Shown: positions 31,857 through 40,947 of the stretch, in pieces | Layout of the letters: the number at the start of each line of letters is the position of its first letter | How positions within the stretch are numbered: position 1 is the stretch's first letter | Assembly (NCBI RefSeq): GCF_031760065.1 | Contig: NZ_CP134500.1 | Location: 4,960,001-5,024,000 of the forward strand | Direction: 5' to 3' | Source: Streptomyces durocortorensis | GTDB lineage: Bacteria; Actinomycetota; Actinomycetes; Streptomycetales; Streptomycetaceae | Length of the DNA: 64,000 nucleotides | Position numbers and translations under genes: made by a program | The notes under the pieces: generated by a model | What the model was told of the DNA's origin: nothing | Databases searched by the model: none | The model's input: only the letters and a program-made list of their open reading frames with translations

Positions 31857-31878
31857 GGGTGTACCTGTCGGGTGTACC
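31857..31878. promoter_or_regulatory. direct repeat in the XRE/MFS divergent promoter
   Basis: Two copies of GGGTGTACC (31857-31865 and 31870-31878) lie 13 bases apart in the 103-base divergent gap, within a longer GTGGGTGTAC...GTACCCAC near-palindrome. It is a candidate binding site for the XRE-type regulator. Confidence 0.5.
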
Positions 31879-31927
31879 CACACCACGGGGATGGCTGTCG
31901 GCCGCGCCGTGGCCGAGCCTCGGCACC

Positions 31928-33451
31928 ATGACTCAACAGCATGCGCACAACGCACCCGGACTGCGGGCCTGGCTCGGGCTCGCGGTGGTCCTCGGCCCGG
32001 TCCTCCTCGTCTCCATGGACGGATCGATCCTGTTCCTGGCGATGCCCCGGATCAGCCAGGCCCTCTCGCCCACCGCCGACCAGGCGCTGTGGATCCTGGA
32101 CATCTACGGCTTCGCCGTCGGCTCACTGCTGGTCGCCTTCGGCAGCATCGGCGACCGCTACGGGCGGCTGAAGCTCCTGATGATCGGCGCGACCGTGTTC
32201 GGCCTCGGCTCCGCCGGGGCCGCGTTCGCACCGACCCCCGAACTCCTCATCGCCTGCCGGGCGCTGATGGGCGTGGCCGGCGCGACCCTGCTGCCCTCGG
32301 CGCTGGCCGTGCTGAGCGAACTCTTCCCGGACCCCCGGCGCCGGGCGCAGGCCATCGGCATCTTCGCCGCGGCCTTCGCGGCCGGTTTCGCCATCGGCCC
32401 GGTCGTCGGCGGCGCCCTCCTCGGGTCGTTCTGGTGGGGCTCGGTCTTCCTCGTCAACCTCCCCGTCATCGTGGTGTTCCTGGTGTTCGCGCCGGTCCTC
32501 CTCGGCGAGGTCAGGGCGGGCGGGACGGGCCGCGTCGACCCGCTCAGCGTCGTGACCTCCGCCGGAGGCCTGCTGCTCACGATCTACGGCATCAAGCACC
32601 TGGCCGCCGACGGCATCTCGGCCCTGCCGATCACCACGATGATCCTCGGCATCGCCGTACTGACCTTCTTCGGCCTGCGCCAACGGCACCTCGAAACCCC
32701 GCTGATCGACTTCTCCCTCTTCCGCGACCGCGTCTTCAGCATCGCCATCATCACGGGCCTGCTGCCCCTGGCCGCCTGGTCGGCGGCGGCCTATCTGTCC
32801 GGCATCTACCTCCAGTCCGTACTGGGCCTGAGCGTCCTGAACGCGGCGCTCCTGGCGCTCCCGGGCGCGGTGGCCCTCACCCTCTCGTGCATCGTCACGC
32901 CCACCGTCGTCGAACGCATCGGCAAGCGGGCCGCGCTCCTCGTCTGCCACTTCTCGATCGCGGGCGGCCTGCTGCTGCTGCTTCCCACCACGGTCACCGC
33001 CGGGATCGGCTGGTACATCGCCTCGACCGTGATCGCCGGACTGGGATACGGCATCTCCTTCGCCGTCGTCGCGGACACCGCGGTCGGCGCGGTCCCCGCG
33101 GAGCGGGCGGGCTCGGCCGGCGCGATCGCCGAGACCAGCAACGAGATCGGCAACGCCCTCGGTATCGCGATCCTCGGCTCGCTCGCCGCGCTGCTCTTCC
33201 GTCTCCAGGGCCCGGACCTCGCCCCCACGCTCGACGAGACCCTTCAGCTGCCCTCCCTGCTCCCGTCCGCGATCCAGGACGCGAAGAGCGCGTTCGTCAC
33301 CGGCCTGCACGTCGTCGTGGTGGTGGCGGGCCTGCTGCATGCCGCGCTCGGAACGGCCGCGCTGCGCTGGCTCCCCAAGCAGGCGGCGGACGGTCCGGAC
33401 TCCGGCAGTCACGAGAAGGCCGCGGAGGAACCGGTGGCGACCAGGTCATAG
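31928..33451 (+). CDS. MFS drug exporter, DHA2 family (paralogue)
   Basis: 507 residues from the ATG at 31928, with about 14 membrane helices. Closely similar stretches are shared with the MFS protein at 29.3 kb: LYLAMP/LFLAMP, SLWIVDIYGF/ALWILDIYGF, FWWGSVFLINLPVVVVF/FWWGSVFLVNLPVIVVF and AERAGSAGAIAE in both. It sits divergent from an XRE-type regulator rather than in the shikimate-side run. Substrate unknown. Perhaps a duplicated exporter with separate induction. Confidence 0.9.
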   Translation: MTQQHAHNAPGLRAWLGLAVVLGPVLLVSMDGSILFLAMPRISQALSPTADQALWILDIYGFAVGSLLVAFGSIGDRYGRLKLLMIGATVFGLGSAGAAFAPTPELLIACRALMGVAGATLLPSALAVLSELFPDPRRRAQAIGIFAAAFAAGFAIGPVVGGALLGSFWWGSVFLVNLPVIVVFLVFAPVLLGEVRAGGTGRVDPLSVVTSAGGLLLTIYGIKHLAADGISALPITTMILGIAVLTFFGLRQRHLETPLIDFSLFRDRVFSIAIITGLLPLAAWSAAAYLSGIYLQSVLGLSVLNAALLALPGAVALTLSCIVTPTVVERIGKRAALLVCHFSIAGGLLLLLPTTVTAGIGWYIASTVIAGLGYGISFAVVADTAVGAVPAERAGSAGAIAETSNEIGNALGIAILGSLAALLFRLQGPDLAPTLDETLQLPSLLPSAIQDAKSAFVTGLHVVVVVAGLLHAALGTAALRWLPKQAADGPDSGSHEKAAEEPVATRS

Positions 33452-33528
33452 CGGTGCCGGTCGCGAGCACGTCATTGCGGCGCCGGTCGCGGCCAGGCCG
33501 TATCCCACGGCCGCGACCAGGCCGTGTC

Positions 33529-33777
33529 TCACACGGCCAGCGGCACCGCGTGGATCTCGTCGGCCGTGTGGCCCGCGCGCTCGTGGATGCGCTGGACGGC
33601 TTCCGCGGAGGGGGCGGTGGACAGGCAGTAGACCGTGCCCGACTCCGGGTCCGCCCAGGCCCGTTCGAAGTGAACGCCCTCTTCCTTCTCGATCGCGGTG
33701 TCCGCCGCGTGGGCCTCCTTCAACTGCTCGGATGTGATGCCCTTCATGCCGCGGTGGACATCCATGTACGTTCCCAT
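33529..33777 (-). CDS. DUF4242 (nickel-binding SCO4226-like) small protein
   Basis: An 82-residue protein opening MGTYMDVHRG and containing CLSTAPSAEAVQRIHERAGH. Length, N-terminal MDVH and AGHTADEIHAV match the DUF4242 family, whose S. coelicolor member SCO4226 is a nickel-binding ferredoxin-fold protein (family knowledge). It is cytoplasmic and probably monocistronic. Its relation to the biosynthetic genes is unclear. Confidence 0.8.
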   Translation of the reverse strand: MGTYMDVHRGMKGITSEQLKEAHAADTAIEKEEGVHFERAWADPESGTVYCLSTAPSAEAVQRIHERAGHTADEIHAVPLAV

Positions 33778-33906
33778 GACCTGCGCACCTCCGATGGTGG
33801 GGTGGTGGCCCCCCTTCCATGCTGCACCTGATGCCGTTCGGCGGCGCGGGCAGAGGCGGGACCGCGTCTCCGCTGCCCGCCGCTGCCGGGCGGGGGCCGG
33901 GAAACG

Positions 33907-33942
33907 CCGCGTCCCCGGAAGCACGGGCTTCCGGGGACGCGG
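33907..33942. terminator. perfect 16-bp hairpin downstream of the secreted-protein gene
   Basis: Arms 33907-33922 and 33927-33942 pair perfectly around a 4-base loop, 13 bases beyond the stop of the minus-strand secreted protein gene. Confidence 0.85.
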
Positions 33943-33954
33943 TGTGACCGTGGG

Positions 33955-34488
33955 CTACCAGGTGAAGGCGGCCGACTGGTTGCTGGTGGCGGTGCAGTAG
34001 GAGGTGAAGGTTCCCGCGGGGTTGGTCACGTCGAACTTCACGGACCAGTTGCTCGCGCTCGGCGTGCCCGTGAGCGCCACCGAATCGGTGGTGTCACCGG
34101 CGGCCAGGGAACCGGCGGAGAGGGGGAGCGGGCCGAAGGACAGCGGGTCGCCCGTGGTCGCCGCGTCGTGCACGGTGCCCGAGAACTGCACCTCGCTCGT
34201 CGCGCCGCCCGAGGTCTTCTGCAGCTTCAGCGTGGTGGTCACGGTGTCGGCCGCGAGCGGGAACTGCGTGCGGATGTCCGTGGAGTCGATCCGCACCGTC
34301 TTGCCGCTGCCCGAGTCGGCCGCGGTGAGCGTGATGGTGCCGCTGCCCGCGGCGTCGCAGTTGTACGAGGCGGTCGCCGACGCCGGGGCGACGGCGACCG
34401 CCGAACCGGCCAGGGACAGGGACGCTGCGAGCGCGCCGGTGGCGGCGATCGCGGTGAAGGTGAAGCGTCGCGTCGAGAAGCCGTTCAT
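33955..34488 (-). CDS. secreted protein of unknown function
   Basis: A 177-residue protein starts at MNGFSTRR behind AAGGAG. It has a signal peptide with a twin-Arg-containing n-region (TRRFTF), a hydrophobic core and an A-x-A-type cleavage near residues 30-40. The mature part is rich in Thr/Ser/Gly/Ala, has only two Cys (SYNCDAAG near its start and SYCTA near its end) that could pair, and reads like a single beta-sandwich. No known family is recognised with confidence. It is divergent from the MbtH-adenylation fusion gene. Confidence 0.65.
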   Translation of the reverse strand: MNGFSTRRFTFTAIAATGALAASLSLAGSAVAVAPASATASYNCDAAGSGTITLTAADSGSGKTVRIDSTDIRTQFPLAADTVTTTLKLQKTSGGATSEVQFSGTVHDAATTGDPLSFGPLPLSAGSLAAGDTTDSVALTGTPSASNWSVKFDVTNPAGTFTSYCTATSNQSAAFTW

Positions 34489-34736
34489 GGGGGTGTGCTC
34501 CTTCTTGGCAGGTGTCGTATTCCTGATTCCTGACAGAACGTGCAGGTGCACGAGTGCCGGGCCCGGCGTCGCTGAAGCAGTAGAGCCCGTGATCCTCTGC
34601 CGGTGGTTGGCGATCTCTTGGCTGACGCCGCTGAGCTGCAGGGAGTGGGGTGCCGGGGCTGCACGGGGAGGCCGTATAGGTCAGGTATGGGCCACGACGG
34701 CAAGGTGGGCCCGACCCTTCCGATCCGGGGAGGTCC

Positions 34737-37367
34737 ATGGACCGAACAGGAGCAGCCTTGTCCGAACGACAGAGCGTCGCCCCCCCGGAGTGGCGCGTCG
34801 TGCTCAATGGCGAGGGCCAGTTCTCGATCTGGTGGGCGGAGCGTGAACTGCCCGCGGGCTGGCGGGCCGAGGGGACCAGAGGGTCGCGGGAGCGGTGTCT
34901 GGCCCGGGTCCAGCAAGTGTGGACCGATCTCCGTCCGACGGGGCTGCGCCGTCGGACGACGGCGGGGGTGAGCGCGGGGGGCGTCGGTGTCGCGGGTGTC
35001 GTCGGGGACCAGGCGCGCCGGGTGCCGGGGGAGGTGGCCGTGCAGGGCGAGGGGTTCGCGCTGTCCTTCGAAGGGCTCGACGCGGCGTCGAACCGCTGGG
35101 CCCGGTATCTGAGCTCTCTGGGCGTGGGGCGCGGCACGCTGGTGGGGGTGCTGCTCGGGCGGGGGGCCGAGCTGCACGCGGTCACCCTCGGCGTCTGGAA
35201 GGCGGGCGCCGGGTGTCTGCCGCTGGACCCGGACTTCCCGGTGGCCCGGCTGCGCGCGCTGCTCGCCGGCGCGGGGGCCCGGTTCCTCGTCACCGAAGTC
35301 GCCCACGGGCCGACGGAGTTCCGGGGGCCGGTCCGGTATGTGGACGACCCCGAGGTCTGCGCCGCCCTCGCCCGGTGCTCCGACGAGCCATTCGCCGGGA
35401 CGCCCGACCCGGAGGACGTGGCGTATGTGACGCCGGTGGCCGGGACGGCCGGGCGCCCCCTTGCCGTGGCGGTCACCCATCGCGGTCTGGCGCACCATAT
35501 CGACTGTGTTGTGCGGGAGTTGACCGGATCGGGCGGAGGAGGGACGGCGGTGTTCACCTCGGTGGCCCGGGAGTCGGCGGCGATGGGCCTGTGGGCCCCG
35601 CTGTGCGCCGGTCAGCGGGTGCTGTTCGCGCCGCGGGATCTGGACCTGGCGGAGCTGGGGGAGTGGCTCGCGGAAGCCGGTCCGTTCTCCTTCCTCGCGG
35701 TGACGAACAGTCAGTGGCAGCTTCTTGTGTGTCAGTTGGGCGACTCCGCGAGCGGGTCGCTCGCCTCCCGGTTCGTGGTCGTGGGCGGGGAGTCGGCGGG
35801 TGCGACAGCGCGGCTAGCCGAGCGGCTCGGCCCCGGCCGACTGCGTTCCGTCCAGGGGGCGGCCGAGACGTCGTACGGCCCCCTCCTGCCGCCCGCCCGG
35901 TCCTGGGCCGGCGAAGCGCTGCGGGTGCTCGACCAGGCCTGGCTGCCGGTCCCGGACGGTGGGGTGGGTGAGCTGTACGTCGCCGGTCCGGGCGTCGCCC
36001 GCGGCTATGCGGGCCGTGCCGCGCTGACGGCCCAGCGGTTCGTCCCCGACCCCTACGGGCCTGCGGGGACACGGATGCACCGCACCGGGGAGCTGGCCCT
36101 CCGGACCGCTGCGGGCGAGGTGCGGCTGCTCGGCCGTGCCGACCGGCAGCTGTGGCTGCGCGGTCACCGGGCCGACCCGGCGGAAACCGAGGAGGTGCTG
36201 CACGACCACCCGAGCGTCGGCGAGGCCGTCGTCGTCCCGGTAAGGGGGGCCTCGGGAGAGGACGCCCTCGCCGCCTACGTGGTGCCGCGCCCCGGCGCGC
36301 AGGGCCTGGACGCGGCGGCGCTGGCGGCCCATTGCGGGCGGCGGCTGCCCCGGCACCTGGTGCCCGGGAGCCTCACCCTCCTCGACGAGATGCCGCGCGA
36401 CGCCGCCGGGCACGTGGTGCGCGCGGCTCTGCCCGGTGCTCCGGTGGAGAGCCAGGCCGCCTCCCCCGGGCCCCGCACCCTGCCCGGCGGGCGGCAACCC
36501 GGGCTCGGCCTCGCCGGGTTGATCGAGGAGCATCGGGTGCCGGGCGCCTGTGTCGCCGTGCTGGGGGGCGGCGGCCGCCCGGTCGCCGTCGAGGCCGCGG
36601 GCACTGACGGGGAGGGGCGGCGGATCACCCCGCGCACCGCGTTTCCGGCGGGGGAGCTGGGCCTTCAGGTCGCCGCCCTGGGGGCGCTGCGGCTGGTGGA
36701 CGAAGGGGTGCTGCCGCTGCACGCGGAGGCAGGCCGGGCCGGGGGCGCGTCCGTCCCTCTGGGGGATCTGCTGGGCCGCCGCCGGGTGGAGGCGGCCATG
36801 GCCCCGCTGGCCGCGCTGCTGGAGGACGCCACGGGCGAGGCGTTCGGGCCGCTGCTGCGGCGCCTGGTACTCGGGCCCCTCGGCATGGACGACAGCTGGT
36901 TCGGCGGGCCCTCGCCCCGTACGAACGGCAGGACCGGCGCCCGGGCGGCGCGCGCGGGCCACGACGCCGCCGGGCGGGCGCTCGACGGTGGACACCGGGC
37001 CGCGGACCCGGTCGAGCTGTGGACCACGGCGGCCGACCTGGCCGCCGTGGCGATCGAGGTCGGGCGCTGCGCGCTGGGCGCTCCGCTCGCGCTGGTCGGC
37101 CGTGACACCGCGGCCCGCCTGCGGGCCCCGGGTCCTCGCCCGCTCCACGGCCTCGCCGCGATGCTCGACGCCCACCGCTCCGGTGTTGAGTTCGGGCAGA
37201 CGGCTGCTCTGGCCGGTCACTACGCCAGGTCGGTGTTCCGCCCGCGCACGGGCCCCGGCCTGGTCGTGCTGGCCAACAGCCGGTCCGGTGACCGGCTGAG
37301 CGAGGCGGTCGAGGCCCGACTGAGGGGCATACGCCAGATGACGGAGAACCCCCTGGACAGGCGGTGA
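34737..37367 (+). CDS. MbtH / adenylation-like / serine-hydrolase-like fusion, probably catalytically degenerate
   Basis: 876 residues with three parts. Residues ~15-70 are an MbtH-like domain (NGEGQFSIWWAERELPAGW, then CLARVQQVWTDLRP). Residues ~90-575 follow an NRPS adenylation domain: RGYAGRAALTAQRFV, then RTGELA. The A3 loop reads VAGTAGRPLAVA instead of SGTTGRPKG, and the A10 lysine region PxxxNGK reads PRDAAGHVVRAAL. No PCP follows. Residues ~590-870 resemble a class C beta-lactamase/esterase domain (LGPLGMDDSWF, GLVVLANS), but the S-x-x-K position reads AGEL. Both active sites therefore look lost. It may act as a scaffold or an MbtH donor. The start is the ATG at 34737. Confidence 0.7.
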   Translation: MDRTGAALSERQSVAPPEWRVVLNGEGQFSIWWAERELPAGWRAEGTRGSRERCLARVQQVWTDLRPTGLRRRTTAGVSAGGVGVAGVVGDQARRVPGEVAVQGEGFALSFEGLDAASNRWARYLSSLGVGRGTLVGVLLGRGAELHAVTLGVWKAGAGCLPLDPDFPVARLRALLAGAGARFLVTEVAHGPTEFRGPVRYVDDPEVCAALARCSDEPFAGTPDPEDVAYVTPVAGTAGRPLAVAVTHRGLAHHIDCVVRELTGSGGGGTAVFTSVARESAAMGLWAPLCAGQRVLFAPRDLDLAELGEWLAEAGPFSFLAVTNSQWQLLVCQLGDSASGSLASRFVVVGGESAGATARLAERLGPGRLRSVQGAAETSYGPLLPPARSWAGEALRVLDQAWLPVPDGGVGELYVAGPGVARGYAGRAALTAQRFVPDPYGPAGTRMHRTGELALRTAAGEVRLLGRADRQLWLRGHRADPAETEEVLHDHPSVGEAVVVPVRGASGEDALAAYVVPRPGAQGLDAAALAAHCGRRLPRHLVPGSLTLLDEMPRDAAGHVVRAALPGAPVESQAASPGPRTLPGGRQPGLGLAGLIEEHRVPGACVAVLGGGGRPVAVEAAGTDGEGRRITPRTAFPAGELGLQVAALGALRLVDEGVLPLHAEAGRAGGASVPLGDLLGRRRVEAAMAPLAALLEDATGEAFGPLLRRLVLGPLGMDDSWFGGPSPRTNGRTGARAARAGHDAAGRALDGGHRAADPVELWTTAADLAAVAIEVGRCALGAPLALVGRDTAARLRAPGPRPLHGLAAMLDAHRSGVEFGQTAALAGHYARSVFRPRTGPGLVVLANSRSGDRLSEAVEARLRGIRQMTENPLDRR

Positions 37368-37442
37368 CGGAACGTGACAGGAGGGGGCTCGCTCCTGGGG
37401 GGAGCGGAGAAGGGGCAGGCACGTAGCGTGAGTTGGTAGAGA

Positions 37443-37477
37443 ATTGTGTTGTCAGGGCCAGGCCTGCTTCACACAAT
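37443..37477. promoter_or_regulatory. inverted repeat upstream of the large SARP gene
   Basis: ATTGTGT (37443-37449) and ACACAAT (37471-37477) form perfect 7-base arms with a 21-base spacer in a relatively AT-rich patch 55-90 bases upstream of the SARP start. It is a possible regulator site. Confidence 0.4.
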
Positions 37478-37531
37478 GTCTTCGCAGTGTCTTCGCGGGG
37501 GGCGGGGCGTGCGGTCCTGGAAGGAGGCGGT

Positions 37532-40500
37532 GTGACGCCCCGGTTGTCATTCCAGGTGCTGGGCCCGCTCAAGGTGAGCGTGGACGGTCGTCCGCTGCTG
37601 CTGCGCAGCGCCCGGCAGCGTACGGTGCTCGCCGTGCTGCTGCTCACCCCGGGCCGCGCCGTCTCCGTGGACGCCCTCGCGGACGCCGTCTGGCACAGCG
37701 ACCCGCCCGCCACCGCCCGCAACCAGATCGCCATCTGCGTCTCCGCGCTGCGCAAGACGTTCCGCGACGAAGCGGGCGTCAGCGGCCTCATCGAGACGCT
37801 GCTGCCCGGCTATGTGCTGCACCGGGAGGGCCATTACGTCGATGTGGCCGACCTGTACGAGTCGGCCGCCGCTGCCCGCTCCGCCGTCGAGGCGGGGGAC
37901 GCGAGCGAGGCGGCGGCCCGCTTCGAGGACGCCCTCGCCCTGTGGTCGGGCCCGGTCCTCGACGGCCTCGACGGCAGCGCGCTGAGCGGCACCGTGGGCC
38001 GGATCTCCGAGCTGCGCATCGACCTGGCCGAGGAGTACGCCGCCGTCCAGCTCCAGCAGGGCCGCTATCGGTCGGTGGTGGAGAGCCTGGGCCCGGTCGT
38101 CGCCGAACACCCGCTGCGCGAGCACGCCCGGGCCGTCCTGATGCAGGCCTACCACCTCTCGGGCCGCCGCTCCGAAGCGCTGGACTGCTATCGCGAAGGA
38201 CGCCGCGTCCTCGTCGAGGAGCTGGGCGTCGAACCGGGCGCCGAACTGAGGGAACTGCACCGTACGGTGCTGGCGGGCGACGGGCGGGCCCTGATGCGGG
38301 CCGCCGTCGTGCCGGACGCCGTGGCTCCCGACACCGCTTCCAGTGCCGTACTGGACCTCGTCCCCCGCCAACTGCCCTTACCTCCAGAGCCGTTCGTCGG
38401 ACGGGAGGGCGAACTGGAGCTGCTGCGGAGGATCGTGCCGCCGGGACCCGGCTACTCCGGCGGCCCGACGGCCGGCGTCGCCGCCATCTGCGGTCCCGCC
38501 GGGGTCGGCAAGAGCGCGCTCGCCCTGCACTGGGCCGACCGGGTCGCCGGACGTTTCCCCGACGGCCAGCTCTACCTGGACCTCCAGGCGCACGGCCGCG
38601 GCTGCCCCGGAACACCGCAGGCGGCCCTCGACCGGGCGCTGCGCGCGCTCGGTGTGCCCGGCACCTCGATCCCCGAGAGCCTGGAGGACCGGGCCGCGCT
38701 CTACCGCGGAATCCTGGACGGCAGACGGCTGCTCGTCGTCCTCGACAACGCCCGCTCCGTGGAACAGATCCGTCCGCTGCTGCCCGGCCGCGGCTCCGTC
38801 CGGGCCGTGGTCACCAGCCGTGACCCGCTGCACGGGCTCGCCGGGACGCTCGCCGTGGCCCGGGTCGAGCTGGGCGCCATGAGCGCGGCCGAGAGCCTGG
38901 ACCTGCTCGCCGCCACGATCGGCGAGCACCGGGTGACGGCCGAACCGGTCGCGGCCGAGCGCCTGGTGGACCTGTGCGACCGGCTTCCCCTGGCGCTGCG
39001 GGTCGTCGCCACCCGCCTGCTCTCCGACCATCGGTGGTCGCTGGGCCAGATGGCGGCGCGGATGGAGGACCGCCGTGAGCGCATCGGTGTGCTCAACCCG
39101 GGTGAGAGCGGGCTGCGTTCGGGCGTCTGGCTCGGCTACCGTGCCCTGTCGGTGCAGGCCGCACGCTTCTACCGACAGCTGAGCATGCTGGAGGTGCCCG
39201 ACGTCCCCGCCTGGATCGGCGCCCCCGTCCTCGGCGTCACCCCGGCCGCCTCCGAGGAGCTGCTGCACCAGCTCGTCAAGGCCCAGCTCCTGGAGGCCCG
39301 CCCCGCACACGGCGGCGGGACCCGCTTCCGCTTCCAGGACCCGCTGCGGCTGTTCGCCCGGGAACGCTGCCTGGCCGAGGACAGCCCGCAGGAGCGCGAT
39401 CAGGTTCTGGAGCGGGTCATGGCCGCCGTGCTGACGCTGGTGTACGCCGCCCAGGAGCAGCTGTACGGCAGGGGCGAGGCCCCGCAGGAGAGCCCGGCGT
39501 ACATCGAGCCCGTACCGGGGGAGACGGTCAGTGAACTCGTCGCCGACCCCATCGAGTGGTTCGAGGGTGAGCGGGAGACGCTGGGCGCCCTGGTGGCGCA
39601 GGCGGTCCGCGACGGGCAGGCGGGCCGCGCCTGGCTCCTGGTTGTCGGGACCGTTCCGTTCTACGAGACCCGCAACTACCTGGAGGACTGGCGGCGCACC
39701 GCCGAATGTGCCCTCGAAGGCGCCCGGCGCGCGGGCCACACGCGAGGCGCGGGCACCATGCTCCGCTCCCTGGGGACGCTCGCCATCTACCAGCGCCGCT
39801 ACGAGGAGGCGCGGGAGCGGCTGCTCACCGCCCTGGTCCACCTGGAGCGGACGGACGACACCCAGGGCCGGGCGATCGCGCGGCGCAACCTCGCGGTGTG
39901 CGCCCGCTTCTTCGGGGACATCGCCGAGGCGGCCCGCTACTGCGAGGAATCCCTGGTGCTGTTCCGAAGGGCCGGGGACTACTCGGGCCTCTCCCACGCG
40001 CTGGGGCTGCTCGCCCAGATGGAGATCGAGCAGGGAAACCCCGAGCGCGGCGTCGAGCTGAGCAACCAGGCCATCGAGGTCAGTTACGAGGCCGGGTCGC
40101 TGCGCAGCCGTACCCAGAACCTCTACCGGCTGGCCGAGGCGCTGCTCGGTACGGGCCGGTCGGCACAGGCGGAGCGGATCTGCCACGACGTGGTGGGTCT
40201 CGCCCGCGGCCAGGGCGACCGGCTCGGCGAGGCCCACGGTTTGTGCGCCCTCGGTGAGGCGCAGTGGCGGCAGAACGAGCCGCACCGCGCCCGCGCCAGC
40301 CTGCTGCGGGCGCTGCGGCTCGCCGAGGAGGTGGGCGACCGGTTCCTCCAGGCGCGGATCATCATCCATCTCGCCTGCGCCGAGGCGATCCGCGGGACCG
40401 CCGGGGCGGGTGAGCCGCTGGACTGGGCCCAGGAGGAGTTCCGCACCTTCAACGCGACGATGTGGGCACGGCGGGCGGGGCGGCTGCGCGAGGTTCTGGA

Positions 40501-40564
40501 GTCCCACGACACGGTCCGCCCCATCGAGGGCTCGGTCCTGGTCTGCCTGCTCGCCGACGGCTGA
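37532..40564 (+). CDS. AfsR-like SARP regulator (SARP-NB-ARC-TPR)
   Basis: 1010 residues from GTG 37532 behind AAGGAGG. It has an OmpR-type winged helix (about 1-95; RQRTVLAVLLLTPGRAVSVD) and a bacterial transcriptional activation domain (about 100-250; LWSGPVLDGL, EELGVEPGAELRELH). An NB-ARC/STAND ATPase follows, with Walker A GPAGVGKSAL near residue 320 and LVVLDNARS near 400. TPR-like helices fill the C-terminal 300 residues. AfsR-type activators bind heptamer repeats near -35 and recruit RNA polymerase. It is probably the main activator of half B, but its targets are inferred. Confidence 0.9.
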   Translation: MTPRLSFQVLGPLKVSVDGRPLLLRSARQRTVLAVLLLTPGRAVSVDALADAVWHSDPPATARNQIAICVSALRKTFRDEAGVSGLIETLLPGYVLHREGHYVDVADLYESAAAARSAVEAGDASEAAARFEDALALWSGPVLDGLDGSALSGTVGRISELRIDLAEEYAAVQLQQGRYRSVVESLGPVVAEHPLREHARAVLMQAYHLSGRRSEALDCYREGRRVLVEELGVEPGAELRELHRTVLAGDGRALMRAAVVPDAVAPDTASSAVLDLVPRQLPLPPEPFVGREGELELLRRIVPPGPGYSGGPTAGVAAICGPAGVGKSALALHWADRVAGRFPDGQLYLDLQAHGRGCPGTPQAALDRALRALGVPGTSIPESLEDRAALYRGILDGRRLLVVLDNARSVEQIRPLLPGRGSVRAVVTSRDPLHGLAGTLAVARVELGAMSAAESLDLLAATIGEHRVTAEPVAAERLVDLCDRLPLALRVVATRLLSDHRWSLGQMAARMEDRRERIGVLNPGESGLRSGVWLGYRALSVQAARFYRQLSMLEVPDVPAWIGAPVLGVTPAASEELLHQLVKAQLLEARPAHGGGTRFRFQDPLRLFARERCLAEDSPQERDQVLERVMAAVLTLVYAAQEQLYGRGEAPQESPAYIEPVPGETVSELVADPIEWFEGERETLGALVAQAVRDGQAGRAWLLVVGTVPFYETRNYLEDWRRTAECALEGARRAGHTRGAGTMLRSLGTLAIYQRRYEEARERLLTALVHLERTDDTQGRAIARRNLAVCARFFGDIAEAARYCEESLVLFRRAGDYSGLSHALGLLAQMEIEQGNPERGVELSNQAIEVSYEAGSLRSRTQNLYRLAEALLGTGRSAQAERICHDVVGLARGQGDRLGEAHGLCALGEAQWRQNEPHRARASLLRALRLAEEVGDRFLQARIIIHLACAEAIRGTAGAGEPLDWAQEEFRTFNATMWARRAGRLREVLESHDTVRPIEGSVLVCLLADG

Positions 40565-40576
40565 GCCGCCTGCGGG

Positions 40577-40744
40577 TCACGTCCAGGGCAGGTCGTCGTC
40601 CGCGGTGGTGACGTGGGCCCTGACCTCGGTCCACGGCAGGTCGCCCGTGTTCTGCTCGGCGCCCATGGCGGCCAGCAGGGGAAGAAGCAGGAGGAGCGCG
40701 GTGCCGGCGAGCGCACGTGCGACCGAGGTACGGGGCTTACGCAT
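40577..40744 (-). CDS. 55-residue secreted peptide with repeated DLPWT
   Basis: This short frame starts MRKPRTSVAR, has a hydrophobic core (ALAGTALLLLLPLLAAMG) and ends after a hydrophilic tail containing GDLPWTE and a second DLPWT at the extreme C-terminus. It looks like a signal peptide plus a mature region of about 28 residues. Its start is divergent from the second SARP gene. I know no family for it. Conservation would be needed to be sure it is translated, but the signal peptide pattern is clear. Confidence 0.55.
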   Translation of the reverse strand: MRKPRTSVARALAGTALLLLLPLLAAMGAEQNTGDLPWTEVRAHVTTADDDLPWT

Positions 40745-40804
40745 GAACGATTCTCCTCATGGTGGCCGGTAATGCTGGAAGAAACTCCCTGACGAGGTTT
40801 CTGT

Positions 40805-40828
40805 AAGCATCATAGGAGGCATATGCTT
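40805..40828. promoter_or_regulatory. inverted repeat in the small-peptide/SARP divergent promoter
   Basis: AAGCAT (40805-40810) and ATGCTT (40823-40828) flank 12 bases in an AT-rich stretch of the 203-base divergent region. Together with nearby CATATGC it may be a promoter or operator. Confidence 0.35.
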
Positions 40829-40947
40829 TTGATTCGATGTCCCGGCCATTTCGCGCACTCGAAATCGTGCCGATAACGCGCTGAAAGTGCCCGCGCATAG
40901 CTTTCCGGCGATGGATTCGCCGAGGGTCCGCGGGACGGAGATGCGCT

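Noticed and set aside
34737..37367. Functional NRPS module
   Set aside because: The adenylation loop and lysine motif are altered, and no condensation or carrier domain is present.
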